Shown piece after piece: positions 5,599 through 6,083 of a DNA stretch of 6,083 nucleotides. Each line of letters begins with the position of its first letter. Position 1 is the stretch's first letter. The notes below the pieces were generated by a model. That model was not told the origin of the DNA, searched no databases, and saw only the letters and a list, made by a program, of their open reading frames with translations. Origin of the DNA: Betaproteobacteria bacterium (GTDB lineage: Bacteria; Pseudomonadota; Gammaproteobacteria; Burkholderiales; Burkholderiaceae_E); contig VGHV01000156.1 in NCBI GenBank assembly GCA_016868095.1, positions 1 to 6,083 of the forward strand, given 5' to 3'. Position numbers and translations under genes: made by a program.

Positions 5599-6083
5599 TT
5601 AAAGCCCGAATTGTATGCCGCAGTCGGGCTCAACTTGATGACGACTCTCGTAGGACGGATCACCGGTAGCAGCTATCTCGTTGCGAAGTGCGGCGATCGT
5701 CTGGGGTACGGCGGCTCGTGTGACTGTGGCTACGTAGACCAATCCGGGTATGGCCGCCGCGCTACCTTGGTTGACTTGTGCTTCAAACACATGCTCGTTT
5801 GGCATCGTGATCGGCTTTGAATCGGATATCGCGCTTTCAGATCCCTCTTGCGCGGCACTATGAGTTCCCGAAGCTTCCCATGGTGGTAGCGGAATCCGTG
5901 CTTGCGACATTAGTCGCCAATACCAGCGCCCCGACATAAAGCAAAGTGTGGCCTTGCCAAATTCATTCGAGCAATCATTCGATGAACTAATGACCAACGA
6001 GACAGCCTTTCCAAAGAACGGCATCTTGATTGGCATCCAATAGCTGAGCACACCTACTAAATGATCGGGATTCGATGAATCAC
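5599..6083 (-). CDS. Unrecognised protein, C-terminal 160 residues (5' end outside window)
   Basis: I do not recognise this gene. The minus-strand frame is open from the window edge (first whole codon at 6081) to TAA at 5599, so the start probably lies outside. A GTG at 6051 gives a 150-residue reading, but it has no well-placed ribosome site. The first half has alternating hydrophobic and polar stretches suggestive of beta strands: [34 protein letters not shown] and RIPLPPWE. The ending 'aromatic-x-Trp-x-Leu ... Arg-Ile-x-Leu-Pro' recalls small secreted or periplasmic proteins such as DUF2939, but that likeness is faint. The second half is Ser/Ala/Glu-rich ([16 protein letters not shown]) and then more helical ([19 protein letters not shown]). 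No membrane segment is evident. Its stop is 28 bases before ugd, so it is probably the upstream member of the same transcript. That the frame is coding rests on its length, its open edge and the context. Confidence 0.55.
   Translation of the reverse strand, partial: DSSNPDHLVGVLSYWMPIKMPFFGKAVSLVISSSNDCSNEFGKATLCFMSGRWYWRLMSQARIPLPPWEASGTHSAAQEGSESAISDSKPITMPNEHVFEAQVNQGSAAAIPGLVYVATVTRAAVPQTIAALRNEIAATGDPSYESRHQVEPDCGIQFGL
5603..5630 (-). other. inverted repeat at the end of the gene upstream of ugd
   Basis: On the minus strand AGCCCGA (5630-5624) and TCGGGCT (5609-5603) are perfect 7-base complements around a 14-base loop, followed by TTAA, which contains the stop codon of the upstream gene. 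A flanking G-U pair could extend it. Only three U residues follow, so it is a weak or partial terminator at most; it could reduce read-through into ugd or protect an mRNA end. The arms are also coding, so chance is possible. Confidence 0.3.

Noticed and set aside
5557..5820. An 87-codon plus-strand reading frame overlapping the ugd start
   Set aside because: It runs antisense to the ugd start and the upstream gene, with no family signal.

Overview
The window looks like chromosomal DNA from a betaproteobacterium, most likely of the order Burkholderiales, with roughly balanced GC. The reasons are the closeness of PmbA, YjgA, MogA, RelA and Ugd to proteobacterial family members, and the divergent arrangement pmbA <- | -> yjgA-mog, which is common in that order. 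The species cannot be fixed from this sequence. Every call rests on reading the translations against remembered family sequences; no search was run.

Layout. Bases 1-707 (minus) hold the N-terminal half of pmbA (tldE), cut by the window edge. Bases 708-813 are a divergent promoter region. It contains a small hairpin that buries the pmbA Shine-Dalgarno and an imperfect inverted repeat. Bases 814-1137 (plus) encode a short yjgA (darP) product that lacks the usual C-terminal half. The mog ORF (1121-1891, plus) overlaps its end. The first ~66 codons of mog are a tandem-repeat, proline-rich extension; the rest is a normal, complete molybdopterin adenylyltransferase. Bases 1892-1978 separate convergent mog and relA and carry a degenerate 16-bp tandem repeat that reaches the relA stop codon. 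On the minus strand, 6083 to 1979 reads as a tight cluster: the 3' end of an unrecognised gene (to 5599), ugd (5570-4251), then relA (about 4240-1979).

How the genes work together. The left half is core metabolism and quality control: the TldD/E protease partner, a 50S maturation factor and molybdenum cofactor synthesis. The right half couples UDP-glucuronate supply for surface polysaccharides or LPS with the ribosome-associated ppGpp synthetase. The 28-nt and about 10-nt gaps suggest the three minus-strand genes can be read on one transcript.

No mobile element, CRISPR array, tRNA or rRNA is visible, and no gene-free stretch exceeds 110 bases. I found no clear evidence of a wholly new system. 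The most unusual region is 1100-1315, where the missing half of YjgA coincides with a 33-bp and 21-bp minisatellite fused in frame to Mog.
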